A stretch of 6,479 nt of DNA from an uncultured Lachnospiraceae bacterium (GTDB taxonomy: Bacteria; Bacillota; Clostridia; Lachnospirales; Lachnospiraceae). The DNA lies in contig CATYEA010000111.1 in the NCBI GenBank assembly GCA_958405355.1, positions 1 through 6,479 on the forward strand. Reading direction: 5' to 3'. Both the position numbers and the translations under genes were made by a program. The notes beneath the pieces are model-generated. The model was given only the letters and a program-made list of their open reading frames with translations, ran no database searches and was not told the origin of the DNA. The stretch's first letter is position 1. Each line of letters begins with the position of its first letter. This document shows positions 1 through 6,446 of this stretch, piece by piece.

Positions 1-5
1 AACTC

Positions 6-203
6 TGTGCATAAGTCGATTTTTCCGAGAAAATCTGGATTTTCCTATGTGGATAACTTTGTGAATTGTGGATAAGCTCAAATGAATATTTTTCGTTTTA
101 TACATTGGTTCGACAAGTTTTTTGTGCATTTTCAATAAAAACCCCTATTTCGAGCTTATTTTACAAGTTTTTGTCCACACCTTATACCCACACCGGTGGA
201 TAA
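6..203. promoter_or_regulatory. DnaA-box cluster, candidate oriC or DnaA-binding region
   Basis: Two perfect matches to the DnaA box (TGTGGATAA, reverse complement of TTATCCACA) lie at 48-56 and 67-75, 19 bp apart in the same orientation. Three one-mismatch boxes flank them: TGTGCATAA at 6-14, TTGTCCACA at 171-179 in the opposite orientation, and GGTGGATAA at 195-203. A two-mismatch match lies at 182-190. The interval from about 80 to 170 is AT-rich and could serve as an unwinding element. The 8-bp palindrome CACCGGTG sits at 191-198. The region has no convincing ORF. Such clusters are typical of oriC near dnaA or rpmH, and also of secondary DnaA-binding clusters that titrate DnaA. The boxes are seen directly; the function is inferred. 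Minus-strand genes to the right and C>G skew on the plus strand do not fit a simple origin at this edge. Confidence 0.6.
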
Positions 204-213
204 AAGAGCATAT

Positions 214-256
214 AAAAAACACCCGATAAACCATATAGATTTATCAGGTGTTTTTT
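214..256 (-). terminator. Bidirectional rho-independent terminator after the P60 hydrolase gene
   Basis: The arm AAAAAACACC (214-223) pairs with GGTGTTTTTT (247-256). After one C/A mismatch, GATAAA (225-230) pairs with TTTATC (240-245) around a 9-nt loop. On the minus strand the stem ends in GGTG followed by six T, 30 nt beyond the hydrolase stop codon. The plus strand also ends in six T, so the hairpin could equally stop transcription arriving from the left and insulate the DnaA-box region from the hydrolase gene. Confidence 0.85.
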
Positions 257-285
257 AAGATTATTATCAGAAAAAGGAAATCAAA

Positions 286-1824
286 TTAATTAACGATACG
301 TGTTGCACGGCAAGGTGTTCCGCCATAATACATGCTGGTTTCGATAATACCTGTGCTGTAATCGCTGGCATGAACGATATTGCCATTTCCTGCATAAATT
401 GCGATATGTCCAATCTCGCCGCCATAAGCATATCCAATCAAGTCACCAGGCTGAAGTTCATCAAAGGATACCGAATATCCGTAATTCAACTGTGGTGTAC
501 ATGTTCTAGGAAGCGAATATCCAAAGTTTGCATAAACACTCTGAACAAAACCGGAACAGTCCGCACCATTTGTCAGGGAAGTTCCGCCCCATACATATGG
601 ATTTCCGATAAACTGTCTTGCAAAGTCAACGATCTGCTGACCTGTACTGCTGGTAGTCCCTTCGTTATAGGATGGTGTTTCTTCATTATTGGATGGCGTC
701 TCTACCACTGGTTCAGTGGTTGTCAGGTAATCACTGTGAACATAAGCTGTTGTTCCGTTATAATCTACACGGCTCCAACCATTATCACAAATACCTGTAC
801 GTGTAACGCTTTCACCCTGGCCTAAGCTTCCAATTCGATCTGCAGAGGAATCTGCATATGCTCTTACATTCACACCTTCTGTAGCCCATACAGTTTCCCA
901 TGTATCTTCAACATATACATTATTTTCAGCCGGAGCTTCTGTTTCTTCTGCAGGCGCTTCTGGCTGTTCTGCAGGCGCTTCCGTCTGCTCTACTGGAGCC
1001 TCTGGCTGTTCTGCAGGTGCTTCCGTCTGTTCTGCAGGTGCTTCTGGCTGCTCTGCAGGTGCTTCTGGCTGCTCTGCCGGAGCCTCTGGCTGTTCTACAG
1101 ATGCTTCTGTTTCTGCGGCCTGTGCCTCTGCAGCCAAACGTGCTTCTTCTTCAAGTGCTCTCTGCAGTTCTGCTTCACGCTGTGCTTCTTCTTCCATAGA
1201 AATAGCGGAAGTATAGTCAACGCCAACTTCAACGGCCTGGTTCTTTACATAACCTTCAACACCGTCTTTATTTACCTTTGTCCAATTAGACTCAGGAATT
1301 ACAGCTACAACTTCAAGAATTTCTTCGTTTCCAGCAGTTGCAATGACTTCTGCATCATCGGATGCTTCTGCTTTGATCTCTACACCGTCTGCAACGATCT
1401 TAGCATAGCTGTTTGCTGAATCTGTATTCTTGGCAACTTCTTCAGCATCCTTGCCTGTAACAACATAATCTGCTGAAACATATCCCTCGCAAGAACCCGA
1501 CTGAATATGTATCCATTCGCCTTCATCACTCAAAACCTCAAATCCAGCACCGAAATACAGTTTTCCAACTGCTTCGCTGTCTGCACTCGGCTCTTTACGA
1601 ATCATGACACAATCTTCCGCCGTGGAAATACCCTTCTTATAAAATGGGGAAGCAACTTCCTCAGTCGCTGTATAAATAATTTTTCCCTGGATATCCAAAT
1701 CTCCAAACGAAACATCATATTTTGTTGTAGTAACCGGAGCTGCCTGAACACCTATTGGATTTGTACCGAATACAACTGCTGCGGCTATACCGAAAACACA
1801 CGGTGCAAATTTTAATTTACCCAT
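286..1824 (-). CDS. Secreted SH3-domain NlpC/P60 peptidoglycan endopeptidase
   Basis: This is a predicted cell-wall hydrolase of 512 residues that would cut stem peptides of peptidoglycan outside the membrane. Residues 1-29 form a signal peptide: basic start (MGKLK), hydrophobic core, and likely cleavage near VQAA. Two SH3b-like domains follow at about 66-122 and 140-198, then a charged Glu/Ala-rich helix (208-238), eight heptads of the EQPEAPA type (244-299), a third SH3b domain (about 306-368), a Ser/Asn/Glu-rich linker, and the NlpC/P60 domain (about 394-512). The catalytic triad is visible: Cys423 in ADCSGF, His473 in GHIAIY and His485 in IVHAS. AAGGAGG at 1835-1841, 10 nt before ATG, fixes the start. 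It is monocistronic, with its own promoter and terminator, and a WalR-type site lies in its leader. The fold and enzyme class are secure; the exact bond cleaved (typically gamma-D-Glu to diamino acid in this family) is inferred. Confidence 0.95.
   Translation of the reverse strand: MGKLKFAPCVFGIAAAVVFGTNPIGVQAAPVTTTKYDVSFGDLDIQGKIIYTATEEVASPFYKKGISTAEDCVMIRKEPSADSEAVGKLYFGAGFEVLSDEGEWIHIQSGSCEGYVSADYVVTGKDAEEVAKNTDSANSYAKIVADGVEIKAEASDDAEVIATAGNEEILEVVAVIPESNWTKVNKDGVEGYVKNQAVEVGVDYTSAISMEEEAQREAELQRALEEEARLAAEAQAAETEASVEQPEAPAEQPEAPAEQPEAPAEQTEAPAEQPEAPVEQTEAPAEQPEAPAEETEAPAENNVYVEDTWETVWATEGVNVRAYADSSADRIGSLGQGESVTRTGICDNGWSRVDYNGTTAYVHSDYLTTTEPVVETPSNNEETPSYNEGTTSSTGQQIVDFARQFIGNPYVWGGTSLTNGADCSGFVQSVYANFGYSLPRTCTPQLNYGYSVSFDELQPGDLIGYAYGGEIGHIAIYAGNGNIVHASDYSTGIIETSMYYGGTPCRATRIVN
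928..1095 (-). repeat. Eight 21-bp tandem units encoding Pro/Glu heptads
   Basis: An in-frame tandem array inside the hydrolase gene encodes eight consecutive heptads of the pattern E-[QE]-[PT]-E-A-P-[AV] (residues 244-299). The units differ at a few synonymous and non-synonymous positions (P or T at position 3, one V at position 7, one EE start), so the array is not freshly duplicated. It forms an extended acidic, proline-rich spacer between the N-terminal SH3 pair and the third SH3 plus catalytic domain, possibly spanning the wall. Because each unit is a multiple of three, gain or loss of units would keep the frame. Confidence 0.95.
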
Positions 1825-1895
1825 TGGTCTTTTTCCTCCTTAAATCCAGTAATTACATGCTCCCGTAAACTCTTTGTTACATTTGCAGAGCATAT

Positions 1896-1912
1896 ATTAC
1901 ATTTCTGTTACA
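1896..1912 (-). promoter_or_regulatory. WalR (YycF)-type operator in the hydrolase leader
   Basis: Read on the minus strand this is TGTAAC-AGAAA-TGTAAT, a perfect match to the WalR consensus TGTWAH-N5-TGTWAH known from Bacillus and Staphylococcus. Two more TGTAAY half-sites lie downstream in the leader at 1876-1881 and 1852-1857, and a TGTTAT/TGTTAA pair with 6-nt spacing lies upstream at 1987-2004. WalR regulates wall hydrolases in Firmicutes, which matches the downstream gene. The box starts at about the predicted transcription start, a position more typical of repression than activation. Binding is inferred, not shown. Confidence 0.55.
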
Positions 1913-1918
1913 AATAGT

Positions 1919-1947
1919 ATTCTAACAAACTCCTTCCGCATTGTCAA
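1919..1947 (-). promoter_or_regulatory. Sigma-A type promoter of the P60 hydrolase gene
   Basis: On the minus strand a perfect -35 hexamer TTGACA (1942-1947) is separated by 17 bp from the -10 hexamer TAGAAT (1919-1924). The predicted transcription start is near 1912, leaving a leader of about 88 nt before ATG. The flanking DNA upstream (1950-2033) is very AT-rich, with A-runs that may stimulate transcription. This intergenic region also contains the cvfB terminator and the WalR-like site. Confidence 0.85.
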
Positions 1948-2033
1948 CCGATATCGTAATTTTTTTGTAATAATTTATTTATATTTTTAACATACAGCAT
2001 AACAATCTTTTCATTTTTACTTGATTTTATCGT

Positions 2034-2080
2034 AAAAAAGCCGGAGAACACAATTTCATTACAGAAATGTTTCCCCGGCT
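2034..2080 (-). terminator. Rho-independent terminator after cvfB
   Basis: On the minus strand AGCCGG (2075-2080) pairs with CCGGCT (2039-2044). The stem extends inward through G/T and A/T pairs and an inner TTTC/GAAA pairing, and is followed directly by six T (2034-2039). It begins 16 nt beyond the cvfB stop codon. The other strand lacks a T-run after the stem, so it acts in one direction, closing the thioesterase-cvfB unit and separating it from the hydrolase promoter. Confidence 0.9.
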
Positions 2081-2095
2081 GTATTCATTTATGTT

Positions 2096-2923
2096 TTACA
2101 TATTGATCCGTATTTTATGATCGATTACTTGAATCTTTTTCATTTTAAGCAAATGTCCTACCGCCCGTTTAAAAGCTGCTTTAGACATATTTAATTCCCG
2201 TTCAATGACTTCCGGAGAAGCCTTTTCAGAAAAAGGAAGAACGCCATCATAACTTTCCAGGACTTCCATAACCATGGCCGCATCCTTTGCGATCTGGACT
2301 TCAACCCGCTCTCTCATGCTGAGTTCCAATTTTCCATCTTCCCGAACAACAACTACACGAGCTTGAACCGTATCACCAACCCGAAACTGCCCATGAGCAT
2401 TTTTCTTTGGAATCATTCCATGATATTTGCCATCCACCGCTACGAACACACCTAAATTCGGATTTACCTGATAGACGATCCCCTGCACCATTTCATCTTT
2501 GACATAAGGTGATTCTGCTGAAAGATACTCATATATTTTCATTGTGGCACAAAGCCGTTTACTTTTGTCAATATATAATGCCACCGGATAGCTTTTTCCA
2601 GGCCGGACCTGCACACTCTGCTCTTTATATGGAAGAAACAAATCTTTTTCCAATCCCCAATCCAGAAATGCACCTATTTTTCCAATCTCCTTGACGCGAA
2701 GCAGTCCAACCTGCCCCAGAGTAAGCATTGGTTCCTCAGTCGTTGCAATCAATCGATCACTGGAATCCCGATATACAAAAACCTCTACTTCATCACCAAC
2801 CTGTGTTCCCGCAGGAACATACTTTCTTGGAAGCAACACTGCTTCTTCCGCATCACCGACATACATACCAAAATCTTTCATACGGACTACTTTTAATACT
2901 TGCTTTTCGCCCAATCGTATCAT
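2096..2923 (-). CDS. cvfB: CvfB/YitL-family S1-domain RNA-binding protein
   Basis: A 275-residue cytosolic protein with the architecture of CvfB (B. subtilis YitL): S1-like beta-barrels at about 1-62, 67-130 and 142-205, then a winged-helix domain at about 213-273. The third S1 domain is clearest, with GIVYQVNPNLGVFVAVDGKYHGMIP and the closing GKLELSMRE. The C-terminal part (SPEVIERELNMSKAAFKRAVGHLL) fits the winged helix. Length is close to the usual family size. In Staphylococcus aureus CvfB binds RNA and affects virulence-factor expression; its role here is unknown. AGGAG (2930-2934) lies 6 nt before ATG and overlaps the stop codon of the thioesterase gene, so translation is probably coupled. 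No separate promoter is seen, and a strong terminator follows. Confidence 0.93.
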   Translation of the reverse strand: MIRLGEKQVLKVVRMKDFGMYVGDAEEAVLLPRKYVPAGTQVGDEVEVFVYRDSSDRLIATTEEPMLTLGQVGLLRVKEIGKIGAFLDWGLEKDLFLPYKEQSVQVRPGKSYPVALYIDKSKRLCATMKIYEYLSAESPYVKDEMVQGIVYQVNPNLGVFVAVDGKYHGMIPKKNAHGQFRVGDTVQARVVVVREDGKLELSMRERVEVQIAKDAAMVMEVLESYDGVLPFSEKASPEVIERELNMSKAAFKRAVGHLLKMKKIQVIDHKIRINM

Positions 2924-2932
2924 AATCTGCTC

Positions 2933-3637
2933 CTATTCTGTAAACTCTGTAACTACACACATTTCTCCACTGGCATTTTCCAGGAGAATCGTCACTTTAT
3001 CTTTAATAACCTGTCGTTTAGGAATTAATACATCTCCATAGCGGGCTGAATGTTTATATTCCACCCTCACTTGCCTTACACAGTAATTTTCCGGTAAATA
3101 TTCCATAGCTACCGCCACATATCTTCCATTATTCATATGATGATTTGTATCCAGACAAGCTTTTGTCACCCGAACCGGCTCCAACGTTTCAAAATCTCCG
3201 GAAATCGAAATCTTTCGTCCGGCATAATTCATCCTTTCCTTCGGTTCCATCCGGTATGCTTCAATCTGAGTTGCATCTACCCGAACCGGACGCCCTGTTT
3301 CAGCATCAATCATCGCCCAAACCGAATTCGCCCGTGCCATACGATGGCCAGCGGCATCATCAATAATAAAATTACGCATTCCCAGCGGTCCTTTAAAATC
3401 ATAAGGCCAGGTCCCCACACAAATCTGCTCACCATATTCCGGATATCGATCCACAATAATCTGCCAGCTATTCAACATCCAGACCTTCCCCAGCGTCTCC
3501 ATGTTTTTCGGACCAACACCAAGTGAATCGGATTGAAAGCAACTGCAATCTTGAAAGTAATTAATAATCTGGGCCATATTCACTTTATAATCCGCCCCGA
3601 CCTCGCTGTAGGTCACCGGCCGATTCATCTGATACAT
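2933..3637 (-). CDS. Acyl-ACP thioesterase, FatA-like double hotdog
   Basis: A 234-residue protein matching bacterial acyl-ACP thioesterases, which release free fatty acid from acyl-carrier protein in the cytosol. It has two hotdog halves: residues 1 to about 135, with the acyl-binding N-terminal half (INYFQDCSCFQSD, WMLNSWQI), and about 150-234, with the catalytic half. The active-site motif D163-x-N165-x-H167-x-N-N (CLDTNHHMNNGRY) is intact and matches plant FatA/FatB D-N-H residues. In the next conserved block (VEYKHSARYGDVL), the positions of the plant Glu-Cys pair read Ser197-Ala198, so the usual acidic residue appears absent. The start ATG is preceded by a purine-rich AAAGGGG stretch; a second ATG at codon 4 is possible. 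It is the first gene of a unit with cvfB. Only about 29 nt separate it from an upstream terminator, and no promoter is visible there. Confidence 0.93.
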   Translation of the reverse strand: MYQMNRPVTYSEVGADYKVNMAQIINYFQDCSCFQSDSLGVGPKNMETLGKVWMLNSWQIIVDRYPEYGEQICVGTWPYDFKGPLGMRNFIIDDAAGHRMARANSVWAMIDAETGRPVRVDATQIEAYRMEPKERMNYAGRKISISGDFETLEPVRVTKACLDTNHHMNNGRYVAVAMEYLPENYCVRQVRVEYKHSARYGDVLIPKRQVIKDKVTILLENASGEMCVVTEFTE

Positions 3638-3666
3638 ATCCCCACCCCTTTACAATTCTGTAAATG

Positions 3667-3713
3667 AAAAAATCAGACATTTCACTAAAGCTTTCCTTTA
3701 ATAAAATGTCTGA
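3667..3713 (-). terminator. Hairpin terminator between tRNA-Gln and the thioesterase gene
   Basis: On the minus strand TCAGACATTT (3704-3713) pairs perfectly with AAATGTCTGA (3673-3682), followed by six T (3667-3672). The region between the arms can form an inner TAAAG/CTTTA hairpin, giving a long, interrupted stem. It begins 7 nt after the 3' end of tRNA-Gln and should end the tRNA transcript. Because the thioesterase start codon is only 29 nt further on, it also forms the leader of that gene, so partial read-through or attenuation is possible. Confidence 0.85.
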
Positions 3714-3720
3714 CTGATAA

Positions 3721-3792
3721 CTGGGCTGGAAGGATTCGAACCTTCAAATGCTGGAGTCAGAGTCCAGTGCCTTGCCATTTGGCGACAGCCCA
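3721..3792 (-). tRNA. tRNA-Gln (anticodon CUG)
   Basis: The minus strand folds as a 72-nt tRNA. The acceptor stem is TGGGCTG with CAGCCCA (7 perfect pairs) and discriminator G; the D-arm is GCC/GGC; the anticodon stem CTGGA/TCCAG encloses loop CTCTGAC with anticodon CTG; the variable loop is 5 nt; and the T-arm is GAAGG/CCTTC with loop TTCGAAT. The U1-A72 closing pair suits glutamine tRNAs. CCA is not encoded (TTA follows the discriminator), so it must be added by nucleotidyltransferase. It has its own strong promoter and terminator. CAG is the minor or supplementary glutamine codon reader alongside a UUG isoacceptor expected elsewhere. Confidence 0.96.
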
Positions 3793-3811
3793 TCATTGGC
3801 TCAACAATTGC

Positions 3812-3840
3812 ATTATATACCATCATACATATTTTGGCAA
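3812..3840 (-). promoter_or_regulatory. Strong promoter of tRNA-Gln
   Basis: On the minus strand TTGCCA (3835-3840) and the perfect -10 TATAAT (3812-3817) are separated by exactly 17 bp. The predicted start near 3805 would give a leader of about 13 nt before the mature tRNA, to be removed by RNase P. A series of A-tracts lies directly upstream. It may also feed the thioesterase-cvfB genes by read-through. Confidence 0.88.
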
Positions 3841-3843
3841 GTC

Positions 3844-3885
3844 TTTTTTTTAATTTTTTTAAAATTTTTTAAAAAATCTTTTTTT
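3844..3885 (-). promoter_or_regulatory. Phased A-tracts, UP-element-like, upstream of the tRNA promoter
   Basis: On the minus strand, A-runs of 6 to 8 bases occur at 3844-3851, 3854-3860, 3865-3870 and 3879-3885. The first three are centred about 10 bp apart, close to the helical repeat, and the block begins 4 bp upstream of the -35 hexamer. This resembles the UP elements and intrinsically curved DNA that boost stable-RNA promoters through the RNA polymerase alpha C-terminal domain. The same stretch is the only candidate 3' end for uvrB, where no GC-rich terminator stem is visible. The composition is seen; the function is inferred. Confidence 0.5.
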
Positions 3886-3940
3886 GCCATATTTCATACA
3901 ATAATACACGCAATAGATGAGCCTGTAAATTCCCGCCGCA

Positions 3941-5929
3941 TCAATCATCCATTGTCGACAGCATTTTCTTTAATTCAATTAATTTATCACGCAGCTCGGC
4001 CGCCTGCTCGAAATTTAAATCTGCAGCCGCAGCCCTCATCTGCTTCTCTATCTTGCCAATCAGTTTGGTAAGCTCTTTCCGGCTCATGGACTCCGGATCT
4101 TTCCTCAACTGATCCTCGGTTTCCGCAATAGCCTTTGAAACCGCAATCAGATCACGGACCGCTTTCTTGATCGTCTGAGGTGTAATTCCATGTTCTTCAT
4201 TATATGCCTGCTGAAGCTGCCGACGGCGATTCGTTTCATCGATTGCCCGTTTCATAGAATCCGTCATGGTATCCGCATACATGATAACATGGCCCTCCGA
4301 ATTTCGTGCTGCACGCCCAATCGTCTGAATCAATGACGTCTCCGAACGCAGGAAGCCCTCCTTATCTGCATCCAAAATAGCCACTAAAGTAATTTCCGGA
4401 ATATCCAGTCCTTCTCGCAAAAGATTGATACCGACAAGCACATCAAAAACGTTCATTCGTAAATCCCGCACGATCTCTGTCCGTTCCAGCGTATCAATAT
4501 CTGAATGCAGATACTTGACCCGAATACCTGCTTCCCGCATATAATCCGTCAGATCCTCTGCCATGCGCTTGGTCAGTGTCGTGATTAGCACTTTATGTCC
4601 CTGACTTGTCTCCCGATTGACTTCACTGATCAAATCATCAATCTGTCCTTTTACCGGCCGCACGGAAATCTCAGGATCCAAAAGTCCCGTTGGACGGATA
4701 ATCTGCTCTGTCCGCAGCAATTCATGTTCCGCTTCATAGACATTCGGAGTTGCTGAAACAAACAGCATCTGATCAATTTTGCTCTCAAACTCCTGAAAGT
4801 TCAGCGGTCGGTTATCCTTGGCCGACGGCAGACGGAATCCATAATCCACCAATGTTGTCTTTCGTGACTGGTCCCCGGCATACATTCCCCGCACCTGTGG
4901 AATCGTCATATGAGACTCGTCCACAATAATCAGGAAATCGTCCGGAAAATAATCCAACAACGTATGCGGTGTTGCCCCCGGTTCCAATCCGGCCAGATGG
5001 CGCGAATAATTCTCAATACCGGAACAAAAACCCGTTTCCCTCATCATTTCGATATCGAAATTCGTTCGCTCTGAAATCCTCTGTGCCTCCAATAGCTTGT
5101 CTTCACTTTTAAAATATTGTATCCGTTCTTCAAGTTCCTTCTCGATATTTGCAATCGCCGCTTCCATCTTCTCTTTGGAAACAACATAATGAGATGCCGG
5201 AAAGATCGCCACATGCTCCAGCCGCGCTTTAATTTCTCCCGTCAGAGGATCAAAAGATGTGATACGGTCCACCTCGTCTCCGAAAAACTCTATGCGTACT
5301 GCTTCACCTTCAGCGGCCGCCGGATAAATTTCTACAACATCTCCATGGACACGGAAAGTTCCCCTCTTAAAATCCATGTCATTTCGTTCATACTGGATGT
5401 CAATCAATTTCCGGACCACATCATCCCGCTCTTTCTCCATCCCCGGGCGCAGAGATACAACCATCTCCTTATAATCAATCGGACTTCCCAAACCGTAAAT
5501 GCAGGATACGGAGGATATGATAATCACATCGTCCCGTTCCGTCAAGGCCGCCGTTGCCGAGTGGCGCAGCTTGTCAATCTCATCATTAATCGCCGAGTCC
5601 TTTGCAATATAGGTATCCGTCTGAGGTACATAAGCCTCCGGCTGATAATAATCATAATAGGAGACAAAATATTCCACTGCGTTCTCCGGAAAAAACTCTT
5701 TAAATTCTCCGTAGAGCTGGGCGGCCAGTGTCTTATTATGGGCCAACACCAACGTCGGCTTGTTCAGCGCCTGAATGACATTCGCCATTGTAAATGTCTT
5801 GCCTGAACCCGTGACACCAAGCAGTGTCTGAAACTGGTTTCCTTCTTTAAACCCTTTCACCAGGGCCTCAATTGCCTGCGGCTGGTCACCGGTCGGCTGA
5901 TATTCTGATACTAACTTGAAATGGTCCAT
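3941..5929 (-). CDS. uvrB: Excinuclease ABC subunit B (UvrB)
   Basis: A complete 662-residue UvrB, the damage-verifying helicase-like subunit of nucleotide excision repair that is loaded by UvrA and recruits UvrC. Visible parts: Walker A GVTGSGKT (38-45); the DNA-gripping beta-hairpin [20 protein letters not shown] (91-110); Walker B DESH (337-340); SATP (392-395); LREGLDIPE (504-512); the arginine-finger block QTIGRAARN (535-543); and the C-terminal UVR domain (about 620-655, with [14 protein letters not shown]) that binds UvrC. All key residues are present and the length is normal. AAAGGAG (5936-5942) lies 6 nt before ATG. GC is about 51% by hand count over 4021-4140. uvrA is not the next gene downstream; tRNA-Gln is. 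No LexA-type box is visible in the 57-bp gap upstream. Confidence 0.99.
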   Translation of the reverse strand: MDHFKLVSEYQPTGDQPQAIEALVKGFKEGNQFQTLLGVTGSGKTFTMANVIQALNKPTLVLAHNKTLAAQLYGEFKEFFPENAVEYFVSYYDYYQPEAYVPQTDTYIAKDSAINDEIDKLRHSATAALTERDDVIIISSVSCIYGLGSPIDYKEMVVSLRPGMEKERDDVVRKLIDIQYERNDMDFKRGTFRVHGDVVEIYPAAAEGEAVRIEFFGDEVDRITSFDPLTGEIKARLEHVAIFPASHYVVSKEKMEAAIANIEKELEERIQYFKSEDKLLEAQRISERTNFDIEMMRETGFCSGIENYSRHLAGLEPGATPHTLLDYFPDDFLIIVDESHMTIPQVRGMYAGDQSRKTTLVDYGFRLPSAKDNRPLNFQEFESKIDQMLFVSATPNVYEAEHELLRTEQIIRPTGLLDPEISVRPVKGQIDDLISEVNRETSQGHKVLITTLTKRMAEDLTDYMREAGIRVKYLHSDIDTLERTEIVRDLRMNVFDVLVGINLLREGLDIPEITLVAILDADKEGFLRSETSLIQTIGRAARNSEGHVIMYADTMTDSMKRAIDETNRRRQLQQAYNEEHGITPQTIKKAVRDLIAVSKAIAETEDQLRKDPESMSRKELTKLIGKIEKQMRAAAADLNFEQAAELRDKLIELKKMLSTMDD

Positions 5930-5986
5930 ATGTTTCTCCTTTAAATAACTCTATATTCCGTTAACGCCTTACATAATCCACCCATT

Positions 5987-6424
5987 TTAATATTTAATAT
6001 GGCTAATCGCGCTTTTTACCTCGCCAGTTAATATTTCCACCAAATCAGGAATACTTCTATTTTCTCTGCGAATATGTTTTATATCTCTCAAAAATAGTGG
6101 CAATTCTTTTATCTCCACTTCATCATCCACCATAAGAAATAACAAATTGTCCTCTTCTATCATCTTTTTAATAAAAGCATTCATTTCAGTATGGCACCAC
6201 TTTGATTCTAGAAAATTTTTTGTTACCCAGAATATAACTATCTCTGATTGCTCAATACCGGATTGTACACTTCCTGTTATCGATTGCCCAGCTGAAATAT
6301 TATATTCATCAAACCATACTGGTAAATCCATTCCATTTAAATATGGAATTAATTTTCTTACATCTTCTTTATCTTTTGAAGAATGGCTTATAAAAACTTG
6401 TCTATCTTTTCCATATGGTTTCAT
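5987..6424 (-). CDS. Small TIR-domain protein (TIR_2-like), predicted NAD-consuming or signalling
   Basis: A 145-residue protein made almost entirely of one TIR domain. Box 1 is VFISHSSKD (10-18); the BB-loop region is VWFDEYNISAGQSI (36-49); strand C and helix C are EIVIFWVTKNFLESKWCHTE, with Glu80 in the W-C-x-x-E arrangement that holds the catalytic glutamate of NADase TIRs; strand D is LLFLMVDD (94-101). There is no membrane segment or second domain. Bacterial TIR proteins cleave NAD or make cyclic ADP-ribose signals, often in anti-phage systems such as Thoeris; that role here is inference. ATG at 6424 is chosen because AAAGGA lies 6 nt upstream. The frame stays open to the window edge, with ATGs at 6475 and 6472, so a longer N-terminus is possible. 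GC is about 32% by hand count, far below uvrB. Confidence 0.85.
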   Translation of the reverse strand: MKPYGKDRQVFISHSSKDKEDVRKLIPYLNGMDLPVWFDEYNISAGQSITGSVQSGIEQSEIVIFWVTKNFLESKWCHTEMNAFIKKMIEEDNLLFLMVDDEVEIKELPLFLRDIKHIRRENRSIPDLVEILTGEVKSAISHIKY

Positions 6425-6430
6425 ATAATA

Positions 6431-6436
6431 TCCTTT
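6431..6436 (-). promoter_or_regulatory. Ribosome binding site deciding the TIR start
   Basis: AAAGGA on the minus strand, followed by the 6-nt spacer TATTAT and ATG at 6424. No comparable site precedes the ATG at 6475, because only 4 nt of sequence remain before the window edge. This favours translation from 6424 unless the open frame belongs to a longer protein reaching beyond the window. Confidence 0.6.
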
Positions 6437-6446
6437 ACCTTCCAGT

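Noticed and set aside
123..131. TGTGCATTT, and similar weak matches at 34-42 and 60-68, as extra DnaA boxes
   Set aside because: Each has three mismatches to the 9-bp consensus, too weak to count.
928..1095. Tandem repeats considered as a CRISPR-like array
   Set aside because: The 21-bp units are contiguous with no spacers and stay in frame within a protein.
900..1199. Leu/Pro-rich plus-strand ORF
   Set aside because: It is the mirror of the Pro/Glu heptad repeats of the hydrolase gene; it lacks a ribosome binding site and is pure low complexity.
3721..3792. tRNA-Gln as an integration (att) site
   Set aside because: No integrase, no duplicated tRNA 3' end and no phage or island genes are visible beside it.
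3844..3885. A/T-only hairpin as a uvrB terminator
   Set aside because: There is no GC-containing stem; AT-only self-pairing is expected in any A/T-run region, and the position suits an UP element better.
5117..5806. 229-codon plus-strand ORF inside uvrB
   Set aside because: It is antisense to a fully conserved gene, with no recognisable domain and a composition (His, Arg, Ile rich) typical of antisense frames.
5951..5966. CGTTAACG palindrome as a LexA operator or promoter element
   Set aside because: It does not match GAAC-N4-GTTC, and no well-placed -35/-10 pair surrounds it.
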